The translations under genes were made by a program, and so were the position numbers. This document shows, piece by piece, positions 52,158 to 60,371 of a stretch of DNA of 64,000 nt. The stretch lies in NCBI GenBank assembly GCA_036278735.1, contig DASUKM010000009.1, forward strand, positions 1 through 64,000, written 5' to 3'. The notes under the pieces were generated by a model. It searched no databases. It had not been told where the DNA came from and saw only the letters and a list, made by a program, of their open reading frames with translations. This stretch comes from DASUKM01 sp036278735 (lineage in GTDB: Bacteria > Acidobacteriota > Vicinamibacteria > Vicinamibacterales > 2-12-FULL-66-21). The number at the start of each line of letters is the position of its first letter. Positions within the stretch are counted from its first letter, which is position 1.

Positions 52158-54836
52158 CTATTCCGCGCGCAGCGCCTCCAGCGGATCGACCCGCGTGGCG
52201 CGCCGCGCCGGCAGCAGGCAGGCCAGCGCCGCGGCCAGCAGCAGCACCGTCGGGGCCGCGACGTAGGTCAGCGGATCGAGCGACGTCACGCCGAACAACA
52301 GCGTGCCCAGCGCTGGTCCGATTCGAGTCGCGATCAGCGCGCCCAGCACCGCACCCGCGGCCGCCCAGCCCAGGCCCTGGCGCAGCACCGCCGTCATCAC
52401 GCGCCCACGGCTCGCCCCCAACGCCATGCGGATACCGATCTCGTGGGTGCGGCGCGCCACCAGGAACGAAATCACGCCGTAAATGCCGAGGCAGGCGAGC
52501 AGCAGCGCCAACCCGGCGCAGGCGCCCAGGAGTCCGGCTGCCGCCCGCCGCGGCGCGAGATCCGCCTTCACGCGCTCCGCCATCGACAGCACGTCGGTGG
52601 CCGCGAGCCCGGGGTCCATGCCGTTGATCGCCGCCAGCGCGGGCCTCCGCAACTGGTTGGCGTCTCCGTCCCGCGCCTGCAGCACGAACGACAGCGCCGC
52701 GAGCATTCCCGACGACTGGTCCTGCGGGATGTAAATCTCCGCCGCCTCACGCCCTGCCAGCCCGCGGTCCTGCACGTGGTTCACGACGCCGACAATCGTG
52801 CGTTCCCGATCGAGGTGGATCCGTTTGCCGAGCACCGCGTTCAAGGACGGCTCGTGTGCGAACTCGCGCCGTACCAGCGTGTCGTCCACGATCGCGACGT
52901 CCGGCGCGTGCTCGTCGTCGTGTTCGGTGAAGGGGCGCCCGGCCAGCAGGCGCATGCCCATCGCGGCAAAATAACGGCCGCGCAGGTTGACGACGTCCGC
53001 CGTCGGCTCGCGGCCGCGCTCCGGCTGCGGACGGCCCGCGACGAAGTACGGCTGCTCGATCTCGTATCCCGCCAGCGGGAGCGGAAACGCACCGCCCGCC
53101 GCCGCCACGCCGGGAATGTCTGTCAGGCGCCGCTCCGCTTCCCGGAAGAACTGCCGCTGCATCGCGCCGGTCGGATAGTTCGCCGTCAGCCCGATGATGA
53201 ACGAGAACCGTCCCTGCGGCTCGAACCCGTAGCGCACCTCCTGCAAACGCATCAGGCTGTGGATCACCAGGCCCGAGCCGATCAGCAGCACCACCGATCC
53301 CAGCATCTCGGCCGCGACCAGCATCCGGCCTGCGCGACCGCCGCCGAACGCGCCGGCCGTGCGGCTGTGCAACAGCGTGGGGTCGCCGCGCATCGAGCCC
53401 AATGCCGCGGGCGCGAGCCCACAGATCAATCCGCACGCCGTCACGACCACGGCGCTGAATCCATACACGTCGGCGCTCAGTCCCAGCCTCGCGATCGGGA
53501 GTCCGAGCGCGGGGAGCAGCGGCGTGACCATCCTGAGCGCGGCCGCGGCCAGGCCGAGCCCCACGGCCGCCCCGCCCAGGCTCAAGACAAACGCGTCCAC
53601 GACCTGCCCGCGCAGCAGCCGCGCCCAGCTCGCGCCCAGCGCCGCCCGGATGCTCTGTTCCCGTTCCCGCTGCAGCGAGCGCGCCAGCACCAGATTCACG
53701 ACGTTCAAGCAGGCGATCAGCAGCACGAGTCCCGAGGCGGCCAGCAGCATCAGCAGGGGCTGCCGGAAATCCCCTTCCAGCAGATCGCGGAACGGCTGTA
53801 TCGCGACCAGGACGCCTTGATTGGTCGCGGGGTATGCCTGTGCAAGCGAGTGCATGAGCGCGTCGACGTCCTGTTCGGCGTGCGACTGGCTCACGCCCGG
53901 CCGCAACCGCCCGAGCACCAGGATGCCGGCATGATTGCTACGCTGTTTGAAGGGCGGGTTCCGAGCGATGAACGGCCCCAGCGGCTGCCAGAATTCCGGT
54001 TCGGATCCCGCCGAGGGCAAGCCGGGAAATCCGGGTGGCATGACGCCCACGAGCGTTCGCGGCCGGCCGTCCATGTCCAGCGTGCGCCCCAGCCAGCTCC
54101 GGTCGCCGCCAAGACGGCGTTGGAAAAAACTCCACGATGCGACGACCACGTCCGCGGCGCCCGGCCGGTCGTCGGCCGGCAGGATTGTCCGGCCCAGCGC
54201 CGGCCGCGCCCCCAGCAGCGGAAAATAGCCGGACGTCACCCGCAGGCCCGTGATCATCTCCGCCGGCGTCTCCCCGCCGGCACGCGCCAGGACCTGCACC
54301 GTGCCGCGCGTGGCCGTCAGGTGCTCGAAGCTGTGAGTGCCGGTCGCCCAATCCTGAAAATCCGGCCACGACACGCCCATCTGCGGAAACTGCCGGCTGG
54401 TCTCGAGCAGCGCCATCACCCGCTGTGGTTCCGGAAACGGCAGCGGCCGCAGCACCAGCACGTTCGCCAGGCCGAACATCGCCACGCACAGCCCGATCCC
54501 GAGACCCAGCGTCGCGATCGCCGCCGCGGCGAAGCCGCCCGCGCGGAACAATCCGCGCACGGCCTGCCGCGTGTCGCTGCTCACGCCGGCCGCCGCCAGC
54601 GCCAGCCGCGCGCGCAGCGGCACCGGCGCGGCAAGCGGCGCGCGCGCATCGGCGACCGCGCGAGCCAGGCCCGGCCAATCGGGCACCTGCGCTTCAGCCC
54701 GCGCCCGCGCGTCCGCGTCCGGCAGACCGTCGGCCAGCGCGGCCTCGTAGGCCTGCTCGAGCTGCTGCGCCAGTTCCGCCACCACGTCGGGCTCGGCCCG
54801 CAGCCGCTGCCGGACGACGGCCTGCCAGTCCGGCAT
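52158..54836 (-). CDS. ADOP family orphan ABC permease with N-terminal prefix domain
   Basis: 892 residues. Prefix domain of ~95 residues (WQAVVRQRLRAEPDVVAEL; QLEQAYEAALADGLPDADA), first span near 97-122 (GGFAAAAIATLGLGIGLCVAMFG), two MacB-like halves, LVLLIACLNVVNLVLARSLQ near 365, and last spans including CAGLALLLACLGIYGVISFLVAR. It ends RATRVDPLEALRAE. The ATG lies 3 bases after the stop of its PadR gene, the same spacing as in the other PadR-ADOP pair. The arrangement means the permease is induced with its repressor. Substrate unknown. Confidence 0.93.
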   Translation of the reverse strand: MPDWQAVVRQRLRAEPDVVAELAQQLEQAYEAALADGLPDADARARAEAQVPDWPGLARAVADARAPLAAPVPLRARLALAAAGVSSDTRQAVRGLFRAGGFAAAAIATLGLGIGLCVAMFGLANVLVLRPLPFPEPQRVMALLETSRQFPQMGVSWPDFQDWATGTHSFEHLTATRGTVQVLARAGGETPAEMITGLRVTSGYFPLLGARPALGRTILPADDRPGAADVVVASWSFFQRRLGGDRSWLGRTLDMDGRPRTLVGVMPPGFPGLPSAGSEPEFWQPLGPFIARNPPFKQRSNHAGILVLGRLRPGVSQSHAEQDVDALMHSLAQAYPATNQGVLVAIQPFRDLLEGDFRQPLLMLLAASGLVLLIACLNVVNLVLARSLQREREQSIRAALGASWARLLRGQVVDAFVLSLGGAAVGLGLAAAALRMVTPLLPALGLPIARLGLSADVYGFSAVVVTACGLICGLAPAALGSMRGDPTLLHSRTAGAFGGGRAGRMLVAAEMLGSVVLLIGSGLVIHSLMRLQEVRYGFEPQGRFSFIIGLTANYPTGAMQRQFFREAERRLTDIPGVAAAGGAFPLPLAGYEIEQPYFVAGRPQPERGREPTADVVNLRGRYFAAMGMRLLAGRPFTEHDDEHAPDVAIVDDTLVRREFAHEPSLNAVLGKRIHLDRERTIVGVVNHVQDRGLAGREAAEIYIPQDQSSGMLAALSFVLQARDGDANQLRRPALAAINGMDPGLAATDVLSMAERVKADLAPRRAAAGLLGACAGLALLLACLGIYGVISFLVARRTHEIGIRMALGASRGRVMTAVLRQGLGWAAAGAVLGALIATRIGPALGTLLFGVTSLDPLTYVAAPTVLLLAAALACLLPARRATRVDPLEALRAE

Positions 54837-54839
54837 GGC

Positions 54840-55160
54840 TTACCCTTTCTCCGGAAGAATCACGGCGCGCAAGCCGGCCAGGTACGCGCCCCAATCCTGA
54901 CGCTGCACGGCCAGGGCGCGCCGACCCGCCGCGGTCAGCTTGTAGTAGCGCCGACGCCGCTCGCCTGCCTTTTCCACCCAGCGCCCCACGACCCAGCCGC
55001 GCCGCTCGAGCCGGTACAGCAGCGGGTAGAGGGAGGCTGCGTGCAGCTGCAGCGCGCCGGCCGAGCGCTGCTCCACGAGTTTCGCCAGCTCGTAGCCGTG
55101 CCGCGCCCGCGCGTCGAGCAGCGCCAGCACCACCACCTCCGCCGAGCCTCTCGCTTCCAT
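54840..55160 (-). CDS. PadR family transcriptional regulator
   Basis: 106 residues from the ATG at 55160; a TTG nine bases upstream is also in frame but the ATG is preferred. Winged helix: SAEVVVLALLDARARHGYELAKLVEQRSAG, LQLHAASLYPLLYRLERRGWV, and the wing with GERRRRYYKLTAAGRRAL. The C-terminal dimer helix is short. There is no ribosome site, because a -10 and operator cover that region; the mRNA would start one or two bases before the ATG. It forms an operon with the ADOP permease. Confidence 0.92.
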   Translation of the reverse strand: MEARGSAEVVVLALLDARARHGYELAKLVEQRSAGALQLHAASLYPLLYRLERRGWVVGRWVEKAGERRRRYYKLTAAGRRALAVQRQDWGAYLAGLRAVILPEKG

Positions 55161-55197
55161 ATGTTGCAACGATACATATGGCGAATGGAGCTGTCAA
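55157..55197 (-). promoter_or_regulatory. Self-regulated promoter and operator of the padR-ADOP operon
   Basis: On the minus strand TTGACA (55197-55192), a 17-base spacer and TATCGT (55174-55169) form a strong promoter. CCATATGT-N9-ACATATGG (55157-55181) is a perfect 8-base inverted repeat that covers the -10, the transcription start and the ATG. Its core ATGT-N9-ACAT is close to the ATGT-N8-ACAT site known for Bacillus PadR. Binding there would block initiation. Confidence 0.8.
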
Positions 55198-55246
55198 ATC
55201 GCGCCCCCGCCCGCCTTCGCCAAGGCTCCGGCGGGGCTCCGGCGGG

Positions 55247-56248
55247 CTATTGGAACGGGCTGGCTGCGAAGCGGATCGCGAGCGACAGAAACAGACCCGG
55301 ACGGTACGTGTCGACGTACAGCTCGTCGTCGGCGAGCTTCTCTTTGATCACTTCGTCCGGGCTGAAGGCGCCGTCGAGGCGGCGGGCGCGCGTCATCGCG
55401 CCGCCGACCACGAGACTCAGGTTTTCGCGGCGCGTCACGGCGACCCCGAGCATCACGGCCGGCGCCGACTTGCTGATCCCCACGCCAGCCGTCAGCCAGC
55501 TGAACGAGATCTCTCGCGAGGCGCGATCCGTCGGGAGCCACTGGACGAAGACCGCGGGGACGAACTTCGCGTCGCTCCACCGCGGCCGCCGATCGCGGAC
55601 GATTCGGTAGGTGCTGTTCGCTTCGGCGCGCAGCGAGAAGTGATCATCGCGGTCGCTGGTGAATCCGAACCCCCACGTCGTGACCCAGTGCCCCGCATCC
55701 GGCGCCGTGAGCACGCACTTCCACACCTTCATCGGGCCGGTCGTCGAGGCGCGGGTCACCGTGACGACGAGCTGTTGATTGCCGCGCAGCCGGTAGCCGG
55801 ACAGATCGATGGGCTGCCGCGTCGCGGCGACGGCGCGCGCGACGGCTGGCTCGGCTTCGCTCCAGCACGCGGGCGTGAGCTTCCGCCGCAGCGCCGCGAG
55901 GCTGGCGATCGTGGTCGAGACGCCCTTCTCGTCGACCGCCTTGTCGAGCGTCTCGAGCCACGCGTCGACGGGGGCCGTGTCGCAGGTGCCGGGCCCAATC
56001 GCCAGCATGCCGCTCGTGCTGATCTTCGTCGACACCGGGATCGCCGGGATGTCGCGCGTCTCGAGCGCGACCAGCAGCGTGTACTCTTCTCCGGGCACCC
56101 GGTTCACCACGATCGCGCCGTTCACCATGCCCGGCGCGACCTGGTACGTCTGCATGGCGGGACCGGCGAGATCGAGCACCTGCCCACTCACGATCGACGC
56201 CGCCGACATCGCGGCGGCGACCGCACACAAGATGACGCGGTGGTTCAT
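55247..56248 (-). CDS. Exported protein of unknown function, perhaps membrane-associated
   Basis: 333 residues. GGGGAGG precedes the ATG at 56248 and a signal peptide starts there (MNHRVILCAVAAAMSAASIVSG); the upstream continuation reads through the 9-base repeats and is rejected. Residues ~60-165 hold EEYTLLVALETRDIPAIPV and a helical part (SLAALRRKLTPACWSEAEPAVARA). From ~175 onward short amphipathic strands alternate (HWVTTWGFGFTSDRDDHFSL; ISFSWLTAGVGISKSAPAVMLG) and the chain ends LFLSLAIRFAASPFQ, which recalls an outer-membrane barrel. No family recognised. Confidence 0.72.
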   Translation of the reverse strand: MNHRVILCAVAAAMSAASIVSGQVLDLAGPAMQTYQVAPGMVNGAIVVNRVPGEEYTLLVALETRDIPAIPVSTKISTSGMLAIGPGTCDTAPVDAWLETLDKAVDEKGVSTTIASLAALRRKLTPACWSEAEPAVARAVAATRQPIDLSGYRLRGNQQLVVTVTRASTTGPMKVWKCVLTAPDAGHWVTTWGFGFTSDRDDHFSLRAEANSTYRIVRDRRPRWSDAKFVPAVFVQWLPTDRASREISFSWLTAGVGISKSAPAVMLGVAVTRRENLSLVVGGAMTRARRLDGAFSPDEVIKEKLADDELYVDTYRPGLFLSLAIRFAASPFQ

Positions 56249-56370
56249 CGGAGCCTCCCCGGATGCGGCACGCACCGAACGTCGGGAGTGTGAGGGCGGC
56301 TCGCGGCAGCCGTCAACCAGACGCGCCGATCGGCCAACGGGTGGTCCACACCGGCCATCGATTGGCCGGC

Positions 56371-56532
56371 CACGGATACGACGCCACGGACGCCACGGAG
56401 CGCACGGATACGGCAACCGCCACGGACGCCACGGACGCCACGGATACGGCAACCGCCTCGGACTTCACGGACGCCACGGATACGGCAACCGCCACGGACG
56501 CCACGGACGCCACGGAGTGCACGGATACGACG
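56371..56532. repeat. 9-bp array, CACGGANNN, with 36-bp higher-order units
   Basis: About 18 units of nine bases, mostly CACGGACGC, CACGGATAC and GGCAACCGC. The order CACGGACGC, CACGGACGC, CACGGATAC, GGCAACCGC recurs as a 36-base block. It lies upstream of the trypsin-like gene, in frame-neutral multiples of three. The region from 56249 to 56370 holds no other feature that I can see. Confidence 0.9.
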
Positions 56533-56559
56533 CGGAGCGAGAGTAGAATCGATCCAGCC

Positions 56560-57381
56560 GTGACGCCGACGTTTCGAACGCGGGGATGGAGGCTTGCGAT
56601 GGCCGCGGGCGTGGCCATCTGGACGGGGGCGTGCGGCAGCCACTCGGGCCCGTCGGCGCCAGAGGTGCCGGCGCCGACCTCCGGCCTGCCGAGCGGCGGA
56701 CCGTGCTCCGTGCTTTCCGGGGCCGGCACGGCGATCCAGAACGGCACCGCCTGCGATGCGACCACGGCCTCGGTCGTGCTGATGAACCTGCGCGACAGCG
56801 ACAACGCGCCGTCAGCCGCGTGTTCGGCGACCGTCATCGCGCCGCGCGCCGTGTTGACGGCCGCGCACTGCCTGGTCGGCCACACGGCGTCCGTCCAGAT
56901 TTACCCCGGCACGCTCCCGCAAATCTCCGCTTCGTCCTTTCATGCCTATCCCGGCTACAGCGAAGACGATCCCAACGCGCTCGATGTGGGGGTCGTGCTG
57001 TTCGACCACGACATCGGCCGCACGCCGGTGCCGCTGTTCCTGAGCCGCGACGCGCAAGTCGGCGAGACGGCGATCGTCGCCGGCTGGGGCAACGATCAGC
57101 ACAACAACGCGGACGTCCTGCGCGCCGGGCCGACGACGATCAGCGCCGTCGGCCCGGCGCTGCTGCAAACGCAATTCGGCACGAACGTCGCCGCGGTCTG
57201 CCCCGGCGATTCGGGCGGACCCCTGCTGCTCGACGCCGGCGGCGTGTGGGCGATTGCCGGGATCACGTCGGCCGTCACGAACACGGCCTGCATCGAGGGG
57301 ACCGATTTCTTCGCGAACGTGCGGAATCCGGCGATCGCGGCGTTCATCCTCGGCCTGGTGCCCGAGGCCGCGCGCCGCTGA
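56560..57381 (+). CDS. Trypsin-like (S1 family) serine protease, probably exported or a lipoprotein
   Basis: 273 residues from the GTG at 56560. A later ATG at 56599 has an excellent GGAGG but would lose the basic part of the signal sequence (MTPTFRTRGWRLAMAAGVAI), and a weak lipobox (WTGAC) follows. The catalytic triad is complete: H103 in LTAAHC, D142 in NALDVGVVLF, S218 in CPGDSGGPLL. VAGWGNDQ and the residues before the serine fit chymotrypsin-like folds. Specificity residue cannot be assigned safely. An in-frame ATG at 56263 would translate the upstream repeats and is rejected. The gene is flanked on both sides by related 9-base arrays. Confidence 0.88.
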   Translation: MTPTFRTRGWRLAMAAGVAIWTGACGSHSGPSAPEVPAPTSGLPSGGPCSVLSGAGTAIQNGTACDATTASVVLMNLRDSDNAPSAACSATVIAPRAVLTAAHCLVGHTASVQIYPGTLPQISASSFHAYPGYSEDDPNALDVGVVLFDHDIGRTPVPLFLSRDAQVGETAIVAGWGNDQHNNADVLRAGPTTISAVGPALLQTQFGTNVAAVCPGDSGGPLLLDAGGVWAIAGITSAVTNTACIEGTDFFANVRNPAIAAFILGLVPEAARR

Positions 57382-57390
57382 CGGCCACGG

Positions 57391-57594
57391 CCACGGATCA
57401 CACGGATCACACGGACACGACGGCCACGGATTACACGGATCACACGGACACGACAGCCACGGATCACGCGGCCACGGATCACACGGATCACACGGACACG
57501 ACGGCCACGGATCACACGGATCACACGGACACGACGGCCACGGATTACACGGATCACACGGACACGACAGCCACGGATCACACGGATTGCACGG
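57391..57594. repeat. 33-bp higher-order array built of CACGGATCA units
   Basis: Units start at 57391, 57424, 57457, 57472, 57505, 57538 and 57571: five full 33-base units, one of 15 bases (57457) and a partial end. Each full unit is two CACGGATCA-type 9-mers, one CACGGACAC and a GACGGC hexamer. It begins ten bases after the protease stop. The theme CACGGA is shared with the array at 56371. Confidence 0.95.
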
Positions 57595-57646
57595 GACGGG
57601 CGGACCCAACCGGCAATACGAGGACTCCGTCTAACAGAGGCGACAC

Positions 57647-60199
57647 ATGACCGCTCTCATTCGCGACCTCCGCGTGGCCGTCCGCGTGCTCCTGCGCACC
57701 AAGGCCTGGACGGCCGTGGTGCTCCTGTCGCTCGCGCTGGGCATCGGCGCCAACGCGGCGCTCTTCACGGCCGTCAACGGGCTGCTGCTGCAGACGGTTC
57801 GCGTTCACGAGCCGGAGCGGCTCATCCGGTTCAACTGGGCCGGAACGAACGACATGGTCCGCAGCTCGAGCGACTACGGCTACTCGGGCGGCACCGCGGC
57901 GCACACGGTGCGGTCCACCTTCTCGTTCGCGATCTTCGAGCAGATGCGCGCCGCCAGCACGACGCTGACGGATCTCGCCGCCGGATCGCCGATGAACAGC
58001 CTGAACGTGATCGTCGGGCGCGACGCGCAGCTTGCCGACGGCTACGAAGCCTCGGGCAACTTCTTCGAGGTCATCGGCGTGCCGGCGGCGCTCGGCCGCG
58101 TGTTCGACGGCAACGACGACAAGCCCTCCGCAACGCCTGTGGCCGTCATCAGCTATCCGTACTGGCAGAGGCGCTTCGCGGGTGAATCGTCCGTCATCGA
58201 CCGCGTCGTGTCGATCAACGGGGTCATGGTGACCATCATCGGGGTGACGCCCCGGGACTTCGCGGGGATCCAGAGACTCGGCGACGATCCACCCGACGTG
58301 ATGCTGCCCCTGTCCTTCGATGGCGTGTTCAATCCGCCGACCCCGCTGCCTGACGGCAAGCCGGCCATCCCGCGCCTCGAGCAACCGACGTACTGGTGGC
58401 TGCAGCTGATTGGACGTTTGAAGCCGGGCGCATCGATCGGCCAGGCTCGCGCGAACTTCACCACCGTCTTTCGGCACGCCGCGCGCGCCGGGATGGCGGA
58501 CTACCAGGCGTCGCTCACGCCGGAAGAAAAGCACCTGTCGTTCAACCGCCAGCGCGGCGACGCGATACCGGAGCTGCTCGTCAAGCCGGCCGCGCACGGC
58601 TACTACGAGCTCGATCCCCAGGCGCAGCGGTCCGCCGGGTTCCTCACCGTGGTCGTCGTCATCGTCCTGCTGATCGTCTGCGCCAACGTCGCGAACCTCC
58701 TGCTCTCGCGTGCAACGACGCGGACCCGCGAGATTTCGGTCCGGCTCTCCCTGGGAGCGACGCGCGGCCGCTTGATCCGGCAACTGCTCACCGAGAGCGT
58801 GCTGCTGTCGAGTCTCGGCGGCGGGTTCGGGGTCCTCGTCGGGTACTGGTCGCGCGCCCTGCTGCCGTTCGGCAAGGACGCGCCGCTCGACTGGCGTGTC
58901 CTCGGATTCGTGGCAGGCGTCAGCCTGATCACCGGCGTGGTGTTCGGGCTCGTGCCCGCGCTGCGCGCGACGCGCGTCGATCTCGCGGGGGCGATGAAGG
59001 AGAGCGGCCGCAGCGTCACCGGCAGCCGCAGTCTGCTGAGCAGGGGCCTGCTCGTGCTGCAGGTCGGCATGTCGCTGGTGTTGATCATCGGCGCCGGACT
59101 GTTCCTTCGGACGCTCGAAAACCTGAGGAGCGTCGACGTCGGCTTCGACTCGACGAACCTGCTGATGTTCAACGTGAACCCGAGCGTCAACCGGTACGAC
59201 GCGGATCGATCGGCGCAGGTCTTTCGCCAGGTGCTCGAACGGATGTCGGCGCTTCCCGGCGTGACCTCCGGGGCGCTGACGCGTACGACCCTGCTCTCGG
59301 GCAGCACCAGCACGAGCTCGATGTGGAAGCAGGGGCAGACGGACCTGAAGGCCGCCGAAGAAGACATGTACATGATGGACGTCTCGCCGACGTTCTTCAC
59401 AACGCTGGGCATTCCCGTGCTGCGCGGCCGGGCGTTCAGCGATCACGACGGCAAGACCGCGCCGAAGGTCGCGATCGTCAACGAAGCGGCGGCGCGCGAG
59501 CTGTTTCCCCACGGCGACGCCCTCGGCCGGCGCATCGGCGGATCGTTCGAGAAATCGGGCGAGTACGAAATCGTCGGCATCGTGCGCGACACGAAATACG
59601 AGAGCGTGCGCGATCCCGGGCCGCCCACGATGTATCGGTGCGCGTGGCAGATGCCGGTGCGGAGCCTGAACGTCGTGCTCAGGACGGCCGGCGATCCACT
59701 GGCCCTGACGGAGACCGTGCGGCGCGCGATGCGCGACGTCGATCCGACGCTGCCGATCCGGCGGTTCACGTCGCAGAGCGAGCAGATCTCGCTGCGCTTC
59801 GCGCAGGAGCAGCTGTTCGCGACGGCCTACACGGCGTTCGGCGCGCTCGCGCTGGTGCTCGCGTGCATCGGCCTGTTCGGGCTCATGAGCTACGCCGTCG
59901 CCCGCCGGACGAACGAGATCGGCATCCGTATGGCGCTCGGCGCGCAGCGCGGCACCGTCGTCCGCATGGTGATGCGCGAGTCGATGCTGCTGGTCGGCGC
60001 CGGCGTCACCGTCGGTCTCGTCGCGGCGCTGTGGGCGGGCCGTTTCGTGACGGCCGTCCTGTATGGGCTCTCCCCGAACGACGCGCTCACGATGAGCGCC
60101 GCCGTCGGGTTGATCGCGGTGGTGTCGGGGCTTGCCGGCTATCTACCCGCCCGACGCGCGTCGCACGTGGACCCGATGGAGGCGTTGCGAGAGCAGTAG
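57647..60199 (+). CDS. ADOP family orphan ABC permease
   Basis: 850 residues. First span about 19-42 (WTAVVLLSLALGIGANAALF), first periplasmic domain with an insertion of about 20 residues relative to its paralogues (NDMVRSSSDYGYSGGTAAHT), VVIVLLIVCANVANLLLSRAT (about 340-360), GVVFGLVPALRATRVDLAG, second half from ~470, and last spans including LALVLACIGLFGLMSYAVAR. It ends HVDPMEALREQ. No prefix domain, regulator or ATPase nearby. CTCCGTCTAA lies twelve bases before the ATG. Transport role inferred from MacB. Confidence 0.93.
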   Translation: MTALIRDLRVAVRVLLRTKAWTAVVLLSLALGIGANAALFTAVNGLLLQTVRVHEPERLIRFNWAGTNDMVRSSSDYGYSGGTAAHTVRSTFSFAIFEQMRAASTTLTDLAAGSPMNSLNVIVGRDAQLADGYEASGNFFEVIGVPAALGRVFDGNDDKPSATPVAVISYPYWQRRFAGESSVIDRVVSINGVMVTIIGVTPRDFAGIQRLGDDPPDVMLPLSFDGVFNPPTPLPDGKPAIPRLEQPTYWWLQLIGRLKPGASIGQARANFTTVFRHAARAGMADYQASLTPEEKHLSFNRQRGDAIPELLVKPAAHGYYELDPQAQRSAGFLTVVVVIVLLIVCANVANLLLSRATTRTREISVRLSLGATRGRLIRQLLTESVLLSSLGGGFGVLVGYWSRALLPFGKDAPLDWRVLGFVAGVSLITGVVFGLVPALRATRVDLAGAMKESGRSVTGSRSLLSRGLLVLQVGMSLVLIIGAGLFLRTLENLRSVDVGFDSTNLLMFNVNPSVNRYDADRSAQVFRQVLERMSALPGVTSGALTRTTLLSGSTSTSSMWKQGQTDLKAAEEDMYMMDVSPTFFTTLGIPVLRGRAFSDHDGKTAPKVAIVNEAAARELFPHGDALGRRIGGSFEKSGEYEIVGIVRDTKYESVRDPGPPTMYRCAWQMPVRSLNVVLRTAGDPLALTETVRRAMRDVDPTLPIRRFTSQSEQISLRFAQEQLFATAYTAFGALALVLACIGLFGLMSYAVARRTNEIGIRMALGAQRGTVVRMVMRESMLLVGAGVTVGLVAALWAGRFVTAVLYGLSPNDALTMSAAVGLIAVVSGLAGYLPARRASHVDPMEALREQ

Positions 60200-60222
60200 C
60201 GACCGCCCGACGGACGGGCCGC

Positions 60223-60251
60223 TTGCCCGATCCACACGGTCGAGGTAGAGT
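60223..60251 (+). promoter_or_regulatory. Candidate promoter of the TPR kinase gene
   Basis: TTGCCC (60223-60228) and TAGAGT (60246-60251) are 17 bases apart. The leader would be about 114 bases long. I see no ribosome site immediately before the ATG at 60372. Confidence 0.45.
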
Positions 60252-60371
60252 GACGGTCGTGCCTGGCGGTTGCCGACCGAGGGTGCCCACTGACAGCGCC
60301 TTCCGCGACGCCGCGGCGCACGACGTACGGCACGCTCGGCGCGCCAGGGCCGCCGGTCGGCAGTGTCGGCC

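Noticed and set aside
52443..55610. Plus-strand open frame of 1055 codons
   Set aside because: It runs antisense to an ADOP permease and its PadR gene, both of which carry clear motifs and regulatory signals. Composition is arginine- and glutamine-rich with no fold pattern.
56263..56559. N-terminal extension of the trypsin-like protease
   Set aside because: The added ~99 residues would translate the 9-base array and place the signal peptide in the middle of the protein.
57096..57581. Arg-Val-Ile-rich repeat protein on the minus strand
   Set aside because: The frame only translates the 33-base array. Any array with a period divisible by three stays open; there is no start signal and no non-repetitive sequence of its own, and part overlaps the protease gene.
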